Assembly: GCA_029449235.1 (NCBI GenBank)
Contig: JANATG010000003.1
Location: forward strand, 3,286,001 to 3,350,000
Length of the DNA: 64,000 nt
Reading direction: 5' to 3'
DNA from: Linnemannia schmuckeri
Taxonomy: Eukaryota > Mortierellomycota > Mortierellomycetes > Mortierellales > Mortierellaceae
Positions 46,108 through 57,087 of the stretch are shown here, in pieces. The notes below the pieces were generated by a model, which saw nothing but the letters and a program-made list of their open reading frames with translations, ran no database searches and was not told the origin of the DNA. Every line of letters begins with the position of its first letter. The stretch's first letter is position 1. Both the position numbers and the translations under genes were made by a program.

Positions 46108-48923
46108 ATGTCCACCTACGCCCCCGAAGGCCAGTCCTCATTCCACCACGTCCCGATCTCGGACAGCGGTGCCAGCATCCCTCAGCAACTCAAACAAGTC
46201 GACCGCAACCAAAAGTTCAAGCTCTTCGAGTGTCTTCAAGCCTTGGTCCAGGGTCGTCTGCCCACCAACGACCAGATCGACAACTTCCTCGCCATGGCTC
46301 AGTCTTCCACCGCTCTCGAGTCCCGTCAGCACATGCTTTCAGCCGACGGCCAGGCCCTCTACAAGGACTTTCAAGAGCTCGTGCGAACCACCCGAGGAAT
46401 CGTTTACGAAAAGAACGAGCAAGAACTTTTCCAGAACTTTATCTACCATTGTACCCAGGCCTCTGACTCTGTCGGCGCTCAGAATGTTAATGCCCCCGAC
46501 ATGAGTGTTGGTGTCAACTCCCAAAAGGCCAAGAAGGAGGGCAAGGAGACTCTCGATAGCATGGTTGCCGTCGCCAAGCTGGTCACCACCAACGCCGACT
46601 TCCGAGCCATCCTTCAAGAACTCTTCACGCTCGCCAAGGAGATCTTTAGCGAGGGCACCGAAAAGGTAGCCCAGTCTGCCACCACGGCCAGCGAGAAATT
46701 CTCCACAAAAACGAACGAGATCTCTGCCAACGCCTCCGATGCTACCCAGACTGGTGGATCCAAGCTCCAGGAAGGAATCCAAAAGGCCACAGACATGGTT
46801 CAAGGTTTTATCGGTAACGCCCAAGAGGATCCCATCAACACCGCCCGCGAGACTCGTGAAGACATTGCCAACCAGTCGAACGCCTCCAAGGAATATGCCC
46901 AGAAGCGATCTACAGACATGAAGAAGCACCTTGCTCAGCAGACCGAGGACTTCAAGGCCAGGGCCCAAGCACAGGCCACCCAAGCTCGAGATGATGCCAA
47001 GGTCTACGCCAGCTCCAAGATGCCCCCCGAGAGACGCCGCGATCTGATTGAGCGTCTCAAGGCTGTCATTGGCCAGATTCAGGCTGACCCCCAGTACCAG
47101 AACGCCATCAACTCGATCATGAACTTGGTCGGCACCTGGCGACAGCGTGCTCAGCAACCCACCGACAACATTACCACCGAAGCCAACAAGGTCATTCAAG
47201 GTATGCATTCAATCATTCTTTGATCCTTTTCGTATTTGCCTCTGGCTTTGACTAGCCGTCATGCTAACATACTATACTCTGCGCTTGTTCTTTTTTTTTT
47301 CAGATCCAAATGTGGAGGCGGCGATTCTCGAGTTTAAGATCATTCTCCAGCGTTGGGCCCAAGGATACGGTCTCGATCCTATCATTGGTTATGTCCAAAA
47401 CATGTGGAGAAAAACCATGACGGACCCAGAGTTGAACCAATTCCTCAACAACCTGTCTGAGTTTATGACCAGAGCCGTCCGTGAGCCTAACTATGTGACC
47501 TCACAGCACATCAATGCCGATGCCGAAGCCCTCATGAACCACGGCCAAAACCTTCTCAAAGTCAAGTACAAGCCCGATACAGAGGCTGTCCTTAACGAAG
47601 GCCAGATCTTCCTTGATAAGCTTAACAACGACCCCAAGTCCAAGGAAGTTGCCGCCAACTTTCAAAAGTTTGCCAAACACCTCTTCTACGACAAGTAAGT
47701 TGTGAAGACGTGCCTTTTATTGTTATGAAAATGCTTCTTATTATTATTCGAAATACTTTCGATTGTGCACACCAGCTAAACAACAACCCCCCCCCCCCCT
47801 TTCTTGACTAATTGTTAGAAACGGAAAACTCAAGTTCAAGCCTCACCTGTTTGACGACTTCCGCTACGTCTTCATGCCGGCAATGCTCGAGTCCTTCCAT
47901 TTCATCCCCATCCCGCGCATCGAGTACTCTGATATGAAGGTCGACCTCATGTTTGACAACATGATCCTCACCAGTACCGACCTCCTTCCGCGCCTCTTTG
48001 AAGTCAACATGAACAACCAGATCCGCATGGTCCCCCGTGGTGCCAACAAGAATGACCGCTCCAAGGATGCCAACAAGCATGATTTCAACATGCTCATCAA
48101 GGGCCTGGAGGCCAATATCCGCGATGTCGACTACTTTGTCCGCACCAAAGAAGGGTTCAAGTTTAAGGACCACGGTATTGCGGACATCTTGATTAATAGG
48201 AAGGGTTTGGACATCAAGGTCATGGGCCACAAGACCCCCGAAACTGCCGAGGTCCCATCTCTTGTCACTATTGACAACGTCAAAGTCAAGGTCCATTCGC
48301 TTACCATCAAAATGCGCCATTCTGAGCACTCGTAAGTCCTTCTCATCCTCTCGTCATTATTTAACCTCTTTGTCTTTATCTTTTACTAACCTCTGTATTT
48401 ATTTTCTTTCACGTGTACCTTTACTAGTGCGTTGTACGCATTGGCCCAGCCCTTCATCAAGTCAGTTGTCAAAAAGGCCGTCGCTCACGCGCTCGAGACC
48501 CAGATCAAAGAAGCCCTCACCTCGGGCGACAAGGCTCTCGCCACTTCCATCAGAGACACCCGCATTAAAACAGGCAAGAACACCTTTGGGGCCCTCGTCG
48601 ATTCTGCAACCTCCTTTGTCACCAGCAAGGTCAACCCCGATGCAAAAACCAAAGCCGAGAACGAGCGCAAGAAAAACCAAGGTCATTATAACCGCACATC
48701 CCGCGTCATCTTTGACCAGGACGGTCTCTGCGTTCTTGATCCCGTCAAGCATATGGAACTCAAGGTCGGACAACCCCTGCATGAAGACCCTAATGCCATG
48801 GCTGCCATGCCTGTCGCTGCTCCTTGGGTCAGCACGGCGTTTGATATGACCGATATGCAGGTCAAGGGTCAGCAACAGCACCTCCCGGGCACGCGTCGTA
48901 CTCGTGGTAGTCTTGCCATGTAA
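46108..48923 (+). CDS. HAM1-like protein (HAM1_N and HAM1_C domains)
   Basis: Exons 46108-47200, 47304-47694, 47819-48331 and 48428-48923, in phase, 830 residues. The first 370 residues form an extended, mostly alpha-helical domain (conserved LFECLQALVQGRLPTNDQID near the start; Ala/Gln/Lys-rich amphipathic helices with TARETREDIANQ, KKHLAQQTEDFKA). The C-terminal half (FMPAMLESFHFIPIPRIEY, LMFDNMILTSTDLLP, VTIDNVKVKVHSLTIKM) has the amphipathic strand pattern expected of a BPI/TULIP-like lipid-binding fold. This pairing matches fungal HAM1-like proteins (formerly DUF5923/DUF4449). A lipid-binding or membrane-contact role is inferred from fold type. The initiator follows a TATA box and leader. 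Confidence 0.85.
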
Positions 48924-48984
48924 AGAGGTTCAAATTGTTCTACCCATCGGACCCAACTCCTCCTAATGCACTACTTAGCAAATT

Positions 48985-48990
48985 AATAAA
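48985..48990 (+). terminator. AATAAA polyadenylation signal of the HAM1-like gene
   Basis: 61 nt after the stop codon; the ORC3 gene converges from the other side with its stop at 49042. Confidence 0.6.
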
Positions 48991-49041
48991 CTAATAATCA
49001 ACATGGGATGATAATCGTGAAAGCAAATTTATTATTGCCTT

Positions 49042-52000
49042 TTAAATATTTCCCCAAGTAAGCCGCATAACATGATCCGTCTTCCGGCTGGTCGACTTGA
49101 TGAACCCCATAAACTGCAACTCGGCCACTCCGCTAATGAACCTCGCTTGCACCTCCTTCTGATCCAGCTTGTTCGCGTTCGCGATTGTCTTGGTCTTGGC
49201 TTTCGATCCAGCACGACCGCCCTTGCCTACTGCTCGTTTCTTGGCCGGCGGTTCCTCCACACTATCAGGCTGTTGTCCACGCTCAAGGATCATACCGAAC
49301 GCTGTGAACCAGTCGTACATGTTGATCATCCGCCCACATTCCACATACAGTTTGTAAAGAATGCAAGTATCGTGCTGCGTTGGGAGGACCATGTCCGCCA
49401 GGCTCTGGCCCGTGCTCCCAGAAGGTGGTCGACAGCAGTCGCAGTTTAGATACACTTCTGGTTGACCCAATGCAGCCTGAATCGAAGCGCGTGGCTGTGG
49501 CAAGAACGCCTATAAATATACGGAATAAAAATTAGTGCGGCATCTTACTTAGTCACTCAAATGTCAAAAAGTGGCGTAAGAACATGATGTAGCTACCTTT
49601 TGCTGGATGGTGATTTGCGAGTAGTAATATATCTCATTCAACGGTACGCTTGTGTGGCACACTAAGTACGTTCTGCAAATACGTAACATGAATTATGTCA
49701 ATGTTAGTGCAAGCCAGTCTTACAACATTAATACTTAAGACGAGCGAAAAAAAAAACCCCTAACCGCATGAGGAAAGATACCTGAAGAGTCGTGAAATGG
49801 TTTCGTCAATCTCCTTAACCAGCAACGTGTACGCTCCTAGAGCGCCCTTGGGTATCCTGGCAGTCTCACGCGTCTTCTTTGCAATCCTGGTCTGTCGGCT
49901 ATCCGCCTCGTGTGCGTACACATTCAAACTGACCAGTTTCCGCTTCTTCACAAATCCTCCACTCAACATCTTGGAGGAATCCTCAGCCTCCTCACCATTG
50001 TCCTCAGTTTCACTGCTGCTGGTGACAGAATCCTCACTGACGTTGTCCAAGAGAGCTGCCATCCTGTCCCGAATACTCTGCACCACAATCAGCTCTCCGT
50101 CCATAGCATTCTCCAGGGTCGTCGAATTTTTTGGTATACATCGTGGCGACTCCTTAAACAGTTGCAGCCAATCCTCAACAAACATCATCATGCTGTTCGA
50201 GTCTAGTTTTCTATTAGATACAAGAAATAAATCCAATTATGAGGTAAGGGTATTGTCATAGAAAAGGATACGTTAAAGTTGTAAATAAAAAATAGCGTAT
50301 ATGATTACCGGACGAGACTTTGCAGGAAGGGAATATGGCTCGAGTTGATAAGAGTACCCTCGAGCGCCATAAAGTAGAGTGCCCGCTTGGGTTTCTTGAG
50401 TAATGAGATTGAGAACCGACTCTGAAGGAACCACAAAAAGTCAAAGATCATCCCAAAGTTTTGATGATATTCTCGCAGGCCCTGAACCATATCTGGAATC
50501 TGCTGCACTAAGAACTCGTCGTCTAAGATCAACATCTCCGCCTCCTGTGGGTCGCCATTCAACTTGTCTTCCACGTACCTAGCGTACCCAGAGTAACAAG
50601 ATACTATTAGTAAAGGAACGGCTCAAGCAATGACGTATCCTTGGGCAGTATGGATTCGCGATTTGTAGGCAGATGAAATTACTATCTTACTGTTGAAATG
50701 AAGGGAGCATCCGAAGGTGATCAAAGTGCCCTTTCGTTAAAAAATCCAATGCCTTGCTCTGTGCTGTGAGCGATCGGTCGCACAGGATACTCAATGGGTT
50801 GGCGTAAAAGTGATGCATAACGATGTACTACACATGCAAACAGTGCAAAAGCGAATCACGTTAGCATCTAGGCCCAATTATCCCATCCACAGCTCCATCA
50901 AATAGTTGATCCAGAAATACACCTGCCTTCAAGTTGGAGATGAAACCGCCCACAGAAAAATTGTAATGAATGAACTGATCGATTAATTGCTTGAGAGGTA
51001 AAGATCCGACCATTAATCCCACGTTGGCATGGATAAACAAGTCTTCGATAATCGCTGTCAGACACTCGGACGACTGCTGCATCTGGAACTTCCTGGTTTG
51101 CAGTCTACTTAGCACTGCCTTGGGCAGCCCCTGATGAAGAGCATCGATTGAAGTCGCCAATCCCATCAGCAGGACAAACGGTATCCTGTCCTGGTAGTTG
51201 CTGCAGATCGTGATAAAATCCTGGAGAGTATCATAGTCAAAACTTTCAAAATCCTGCAGGATAATGACCAGCGTCGGCTGCTTCCTTTCCTCACCCGCAC
51301 CGTCGCTGGATTCGCATAATGACTGGTACCATCGTTCCAGGACAAGCATGTCATAGTTTTGCAACCTCGCTCCGCCCTAGGTAAAAGTGTTGACAAGGGA
51401 AAATTGTAAGCGCCGAATATTATAATCACAACGCGTCAATCCAATGGGACACCTGTACTAGTAATCAAGGCCCAAAAAAACTAAAAGTACCTCCAATGGG
51501 TTAATGGCGCCTACGATTCCTAGTCCAAGAAACTGCTCGATCATCGACTTTTGAGCACTTTTCAGATTAGCGCAATCCTTTGACTGCAGGACAACAACAT
51601 GGCTCGCGGAGCTGGCAGAAGCTGCTGTATTGCTGTCCAGCTCCATATCTTCCGCTCCCATAGCTCCCGATGAAGGTGGTGTTGAAGACGATATTGTCTG
51701 GGCGATCTGCTGAAAGAGAAGGTCGTGATCCGGGACATTGATTCCTGCAAAGATCAATCCTGTGGGCAGTTCTAAGAATGGCATTACAGCACTGTAAAAA
51801 TCGAGAAGCGCATTATTAACTAGTGTTTCCTCCACATGTGGGCGAATAGCAAGTCATGGTGTCTCGTTAACCAAAGTCCTAGCTTGGTATACACACATAC
51901 TTGTTGGACTGACGAGAGTAGGCGTTGTGGACAAAGTTGTAGATGGCCGATAGAACCATGGTGTTCATATTCCGCATGACATTCTCGATCCTGCCAGCCA

Positions 52001-52379
52001 TCAGCTCCCACTCCCGGTTGAAAAGAGCGCGCCTAATTTCCATAGCCTCTATTGGCTCATTGACGTCCTTGAGTTGTTGGAAGCCATCTAGCCTGAAGTG
52101 GTCTATGTCACATTGATTGGCGCAAAGGAAGGATGATTAAGTGCCAGCCTAGATCCGCTGCAAAAGGGTGCCAACACGGACATTGATCTCAAGTATCTTA
52201 CCCCACTGTGCTGCTTTTGCTGCCTTTGCTTTGCTCTTTCCTACTGTCTTCCCGATGGTCGATGGGGGGACATAGAAGACACCCTAATGGTGGCGGAGAC
52301 AGATGTGTTGCTGCGTTAATGTATTTTTGTGTTAGATTCGATTGTGAATTGTGTTCCTGATGTGACAATCAACGTTCAT
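49042..52379 (-). CDS. ORC3: Origin recognition complex subunit 3
   Basis: Subunit of the six-protein complex that marks replication origins and loads MCM. Exons from the start: probable 52379-52374, then 52283-52202, 52102-51897, 51829-51491, 51376-50927, 50827-50691, 50578-50309, 50210-49782, 49672-49597 and 49509-49042; about 820 residues. Family landmarks: LIFAGINVPDHDLLF; the AAA+-like LVIILQDFESFDYDTLQDFI; PFVLLMGLATSIDALH; YIVMHHFYANPLSILC; CILYKLYVECGRMINMYDWF; and the terminal winged-helix ELQFMGFIKSTSRKTDHVMRLTW. The first tiny exon is uncertain, as is the exon 3-4 junction, where the donor GTGTGT was chosen only because it keeps frame. The intron 50828-50926 appears to start with GC. 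Confidence 0.9.
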
Positions 52380-53078
52380 CTTGCTGCGTTCAAATATGAC
52401 CCCTGTGTGTACAACAGAAGTGGCAGCATACGTCAGTGAGTGAGTCGAATTCGTCCATTGTCTGCGAATAGTCGCGCGAATGAATAGTTGTTTGTTGTTG
52501 TTGTTCCTGCAGCTGTCTGTCGGAAGTGAAGAACAAAAACATCTTTCCACGAACCTTGCTTGAATTGCCTTATTGTGGATCAGGTGCACGTGATTGACAC
52601 CTTTAACTTGATTTTTGGTGGCAAACGTAAAAAATACACGTATGGGACGAGTTAATGACTTCAGTGGTCAGCGGTCGCCTCCTAAACGACGCATGGCTGT
52701 TTAGTCATAACCCGTCCGTGAATACAACAACGACGGAGACGTGTGAGAGACAGATACGACATCGTTGTCCAACTGCGATTTCTTATCCTGTTTCGCACCG
52801 GCTTGACATTTTTTGTCCATATTTGGCTTGTTTCTGGGTCGCATTCCCTCTCGATCTGTCTCGTTCTCTTCTCGGCTGGGTCTCATCCACACAAGAAGGA
52901 AGCCTTCCCAACAATCACTAACAGCCTGACACGAACCGCTACTGGCTTTTTTTTTTTTTAATATATATTTTCTTCTTCCCTTACATCTTACCCCTCTTTC
53001 CTTTCTGCCGGTAATAACATTCTATAATTCTCTCCATCCTCAACCCTTCCTCCTCCAACTTAGAAAAGAACAAAAAAA
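52380..53078. other. Divergent intergenic region, ORC3 / SAP-like gene
   Basis: About 700 nt shared by two divergent genes. AT-rich TTAATATATATTT lies at about 52958-52970, and a CT-rich leader with A-run precedes the ATG at 53079. No gene seen. Confidence 0.5.
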
Positions 53079-54847
53079 ATGTCAAGTGCACTTTTAAAAC
53101 GCCGCAAGAACGAGCTCAAAGGTGCGCATGCTATAGTGAATTATAACTGTTGCGGCTCTATGCAGTGTCTACAATACTCGCTAACACGTTTGACGTTACC
53201 TCCACAATAGAGCTAGCTTTAAACTTGGGCCTTTCCTCGGAAGGCATCCGAGAAGAACTCGTCGATAGAATTAGGTAAGGCTTTTCACTCATACTTGTCC
53301 ATCATTGTGCTGAGGGAATATCAAAATTACTGACCTACTGTTTGCCTTTTGTCGCTGTCTCCACAGACATCATGTTGTCAAACATGGCGCCAGTGATTCA
53401 TCTCTTCGCGATCTTTTCCGCGAGGAGAGCCCAAGAGCGAGCATTCGCCGCTCAACCGAGAGTAGTCGTTTAGCCAGTCTTTCCTCCGCCGCCGACGACG
53501 ACGATAGTTCTGATGAAGGTGTTCGAACTCGCTCAAGGCGCTCATCACCCAAAAAGTCGACCATGCATGTTACTGCAACTCGCAAGTCCAGGTGAGTCAA
53601 GCAAACTGCTGTTCTTTCTGATTTGATCATATTTTGACTAGACACCAGCGGTTGCTAATAGTAGGCCGACAATGGTATTCCTTTGCCTACATAGATCTGG
53701 ACGTAGTTCTGACTCTGAGAGTGCTGAGGATCCATTGTCGGAGCATCAAGTCCGCAACTTCATGGACGACCTTCAAACTGATATCCACGAGGCAAAAGAG
53801 CTTGCAAGCTCGCTGGAACACACCCTCCACGAAAAGCTACAGTCCGGGAAAGCGACTATTCGACGCGCCTCCAAGGATCTGACTTCTGGTGTTGTTAACG
53901 TTATTGACGATGTTGTTGGAGCTGTATCGGGCAACAAGGGCAAAAGCGTCCGTCGTGGGTCCCATCATCGCCACGCAGACGAGGATAGCGACCACCACCG
54001 CCACAGCCGTTATTGCCGTCATGGCCGTCATGGCGAGGAGGAGCACGTGGGTCTTTGTGGCAAAGTCTGCAGCATGATCAAGCACCGCTTCGCGAACTGT
54101 GCTTCCTGCGCATCCAACAAGTGGCAAGTGTTACATGATCTGGGCTCAAACAGTCTGGGCTTCGTCTGGATCACCCTCCTTCTCGAGCTGACAGTCTTTC
54201 TCTCGTCAGCATTCGCTCAGAACAGTCAGGTACATTGCTCTCACTCTCACTCTCTCTTTCTTTCATGCACCACCTGTCTTTATAGATAACATTGGCACAC
54301 TTCGCATCTAGTGAACACTGACAGCACTCACGGCAATATACTAACCCCTTTTCTCCTTTGGTCACTTTACACACAGCACGTAGAGGGATGGTTCTCCTGC
54401 TTGCACCTTTTGACTAATTGGCCCAACTTTCTAAAGCCATTTTTCGCATACTACGGAGCCCTGTTCGCCATCCCTACCCTCCTCTCTCAACTCTTTAACG
54501 TTGACCGGTCTCGCTCGCACAAACATAACCAGACCCAGCCATCCGGCCTCCTTTCCCGCAAGACCACCTCTGGTCTTTCCTACTTTGCCTTCAAGTTTGC
54601 AATGACCTATTTCCTTAGTCAAACCCTCACCGCCAACCTTCGTGCTGACAACCCTAGTCTTGTTGGACTGGCCAAAGAAGCCGTCGAGACTGTGGTGAAT
54701 CACGTTAGTCATCAGCCCGTCCTTATGAAGAACTACTGCATATTACCCCAGGTCTTCCGGTACATCCCCGAGAGCGTTAGTCTATCGACCTCTGGTGTAG
54801 GGACCATCTTGGCTCTTGCAGAGACCGCTCTCTCCAGACGTCGATAG
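53079..54847 (+). CDS. SAP-like domain membrane protein, unassigned
   Basis: Exons 53079-53121, 53211-53274, 53367-53591, 53695-54229 and 54377-54847, in phase, 445 residues. Residues about 4-36 (LLKRRKNELKELALNLGL, REELVDRIRHH) match the SAP/HeH two-helix DNA-binding pattern. An Arg/Ser/Asp-rich linker and an amphipathic segment (VRNFMDDLQTDIHEAKELASSLEHTL) follow, then a His/Arg-rich patch, Cys-rich VGLCGKVCSMIKHRFANCASCAS, and several hydrophobic segments: SLGFVWITLLLELTVFLSSAFA, PFFAYYGALFAIPTLLSQLF and a weaker one. A nucleic-acid-binding domain on a multi-pass membrane protein suggests the inner nuclear membrane, by analogy with Heh/Src1-type proteins; homology beyond the SAP-like part is not recognised. 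AATAAA lies at 54887-54892. Confidence 0.7.
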
Positions 54848-54886
54848 ACTAGACAACGCACCTTTTTTTGCTACACTACAGGTTTT

Positions 54887-54892
54887 AATAAA
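54887..54892 (+). terminator. AATAAA polyadenylation signal
   Basis: 40 nt after the stop of the SAP-like gene. Confidence 0.6.
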
Positions 54893-55449
54893 AAAAAGTT
54901 TTCTTTACTGTCCTAGACACGCCGGTCCTTTCATTTCCTTATCCTTCCAGTTGGAGGGTTCAGCGTGGATCGAGATCATGCTCGACTGCCCTTTGCCTTG
55001 AGGTATTCTATTTTATTATTGTTGTTGCTGTTGTTGTTGCATGGAAGGTATTGCTATGTGGGAAAATGACTGCACTGCTTTCCGCTGCCGTGGACATGCT
55101 CGTGCTCACGTCTGTTTCGGAAAAAATTGAATGAAAAGGAGACACACCGGCTTACAGAAAAAGAAAATTGCTGTCGATCGTCAAAACGCATCTCCTTTCA
55201 CTCCTCTTCTACTTTTTCCTCTCTTTTGATATGTTAATGGATGCGGGAGACAACTTTTTGTTTGTTTGCTTTCTCCCTTCCTTTCCCAAGTCAAATATGT
55301 GCCTGTGTTTACTGTTTGTAAATCGCCCCTGATGAGGCCTGTTCACCTGCCTCGCCCTTGTTAGTCTCCTCTTTCTACACTGTGCCGTCTCCTCAGCTAC
55401 CCTATTCCACTCTCAAGCAAAAAAGCTATTCTCCACCTCCACCACATTA

Positions 55450-55770
55450 ATGGAGCGCCTCTCGCTGGTACTGCTACCATCGACGGCGCTACCGCGTTCA
55501 CATCCGTCTCCACTGAAACAATGTTCCCTAACCTCAGTAACATCAGCATATGCTGGATCATATACCACAGGGCCCAACGGCACCTTACAATATCAATACA
55601 CACGAGCTCAACATGCCATCAAAGATAACAGCAACAATCACGAATCAATAACAACAAATGATACAACCACCGCAACAGGCGTCCATCCTCTTGCACGAAG
55701 AGGCGAAGGTGGATGCACAGAGGACGACTGCCAGCGCAAAGTTACACCTGTCACCAGAGATCCATATTAG
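55450..55770 (+). CDS. Possible small hypothetical protein (weak)
   Basis: 106-codon ATG frame, MERLSLVLLPSTALP at the start, Ser/Thr/Asn-rich, no domain or signal that I recognise. The only support is a CT-rich stretch of about 130 nt before the ATG, a pattern shared with real genes here. Could equally be noise. Confidence 0.2.
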   Translation: MERLSLVLLPSTALPRSHPSPLKQCSLTSVTSAYAGSYTTGPNGTLQYQYTRAQHAIKDNSNNHESITTNDTTTATGVHPLARRGEGGCTEDDCQRKVTPVTRDPY

Positions 55771-57087
55771 TCTGCCAGTAGGCCCGTCGGTGGGGATCCT
55801 GTCGTGAAAAGTTTGCAAGACGGTGTCGGATGGATTACCTCGATTGGGTAATGCACTGTCTCCTTTCTGACCCTGACAGTGATCCTTACCCACCAGGATA
55901 TTTTTGATAATTAACAGTCAACACACAAATAAAATGAGCGTGGAGGTACTCTAAGTCCTTTTGGTTTGCACTTTTGCTGTGAGACTCGAATTGTTTCCAC
56001 TTGGCAGACCTGTCCATACATTCCGGTTGTCAGAATATGCAAACTGTGCTGTGCCATAACATACTGTCTCTTCTCTTCCTACAATGCAGACAACGTACAT
56101 TACCCCCACCAAAATTCACCCAATTTGATCTTGGCTAATTGACACCACTACTATTTACGCCGAATGTGTCTTTTTTTGTTTTTTTTGCTTCTTGATAAGG
56201 ATCAATGGAATCTAGGATGCAAATTGATGAGGATGGATTATAGACTACTTCGCCTTTCCTTGATTCTTGGGCGCATTAAGAGAGAGAGAGAGGAAGCGAG
56301 GAAGGAGGGATCACCGTGAGAGGCGAGAGCCTTAGTTATTTGACAGATCCCTCTAAGTGTGTGTGCAGTCGATATGATGACGACGATTGCGCGCGATAGG
56401 ATTGAAGACTTATCCGGGCCACGGTAGTCACTTTGTCCTCAATGTCGCCACTCCCCTCTTCCAATCGCTTCAACTTTCACCCGCTATTGTGGGCAGAGTG
56501 AACTAACACCCCAAACCCAAGACCAATAGATATCCTTGAACAACGAGTGCTAGGCTTGTTGCGCGCGAGTATTTTGCAGTTGTAAGGTAATGTCAAGTAA
56601 GGAGTCTTATCAGGTCGTAGTGTTGAGTCGTCGAAGAGACCTGGTACTGAGACGATGTCTACACCGTTTGCTGTAAACGCGTGGCAATTGAGCACATCCT
56701 CCGTGTGCCGTGGTAGCTGTATACAAACTACTTCACATTTTATCCGCGTCCGAGGGTTCTCTCTCAAAGCCTTTTTTTTTTTTTTTTTTTCGAGCGGCGT
56801 CCATTAAGCAGTCACGAAATGGATAAACTGACATTTAATAATATTCTTCCTGTACAATTCTGCACTCTTCCTTCAACTTCTTGAAGGTCTGGCGACACAA
56901 TAGTCTTTGCACCTTTACCAACTTGCTCCTCTGTCAACTTGTCCCTTATACTTCTTTACATCTCAGTCCTGATTGCATTTCCCGAGCCACACGATTACCT
57001 TCCAACGACAAGCATTGAGCTCAAGACACCGTCCCTCAGACTACCAGGTCGACTCAACGCAACAAGGGCCGATTATTATTGCAGACT

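Larger units (their letters stand above)
54848..57087. other. 2.2-kb intergenic region, no supported gene
   Basis: Between the SAP-like and ABCC genes. An ATG-started frame at 55450-55770 (106 codons, Ser/Thr-rich) has a CT-rich stretch upstream but no homology I recognise. A minus-strand frame at 56477-56767 lacks ATG. T19 sits at 56772-56790. The last 100 nt are the ABCC leader. Confidence 0.5.

Noticed and set aside
46339..47208. 289-codon antisense frame over the HAM1-like exon 1
   Set aside because: Shadow of the sense coding frame; Leu/Gly/Val-rich with no features of its own.
56477..56767. Minus-strand 96-codon frame before the ABCC gene
   Set aside because: No ATG start and no family recognised; ends beside a T19 run.
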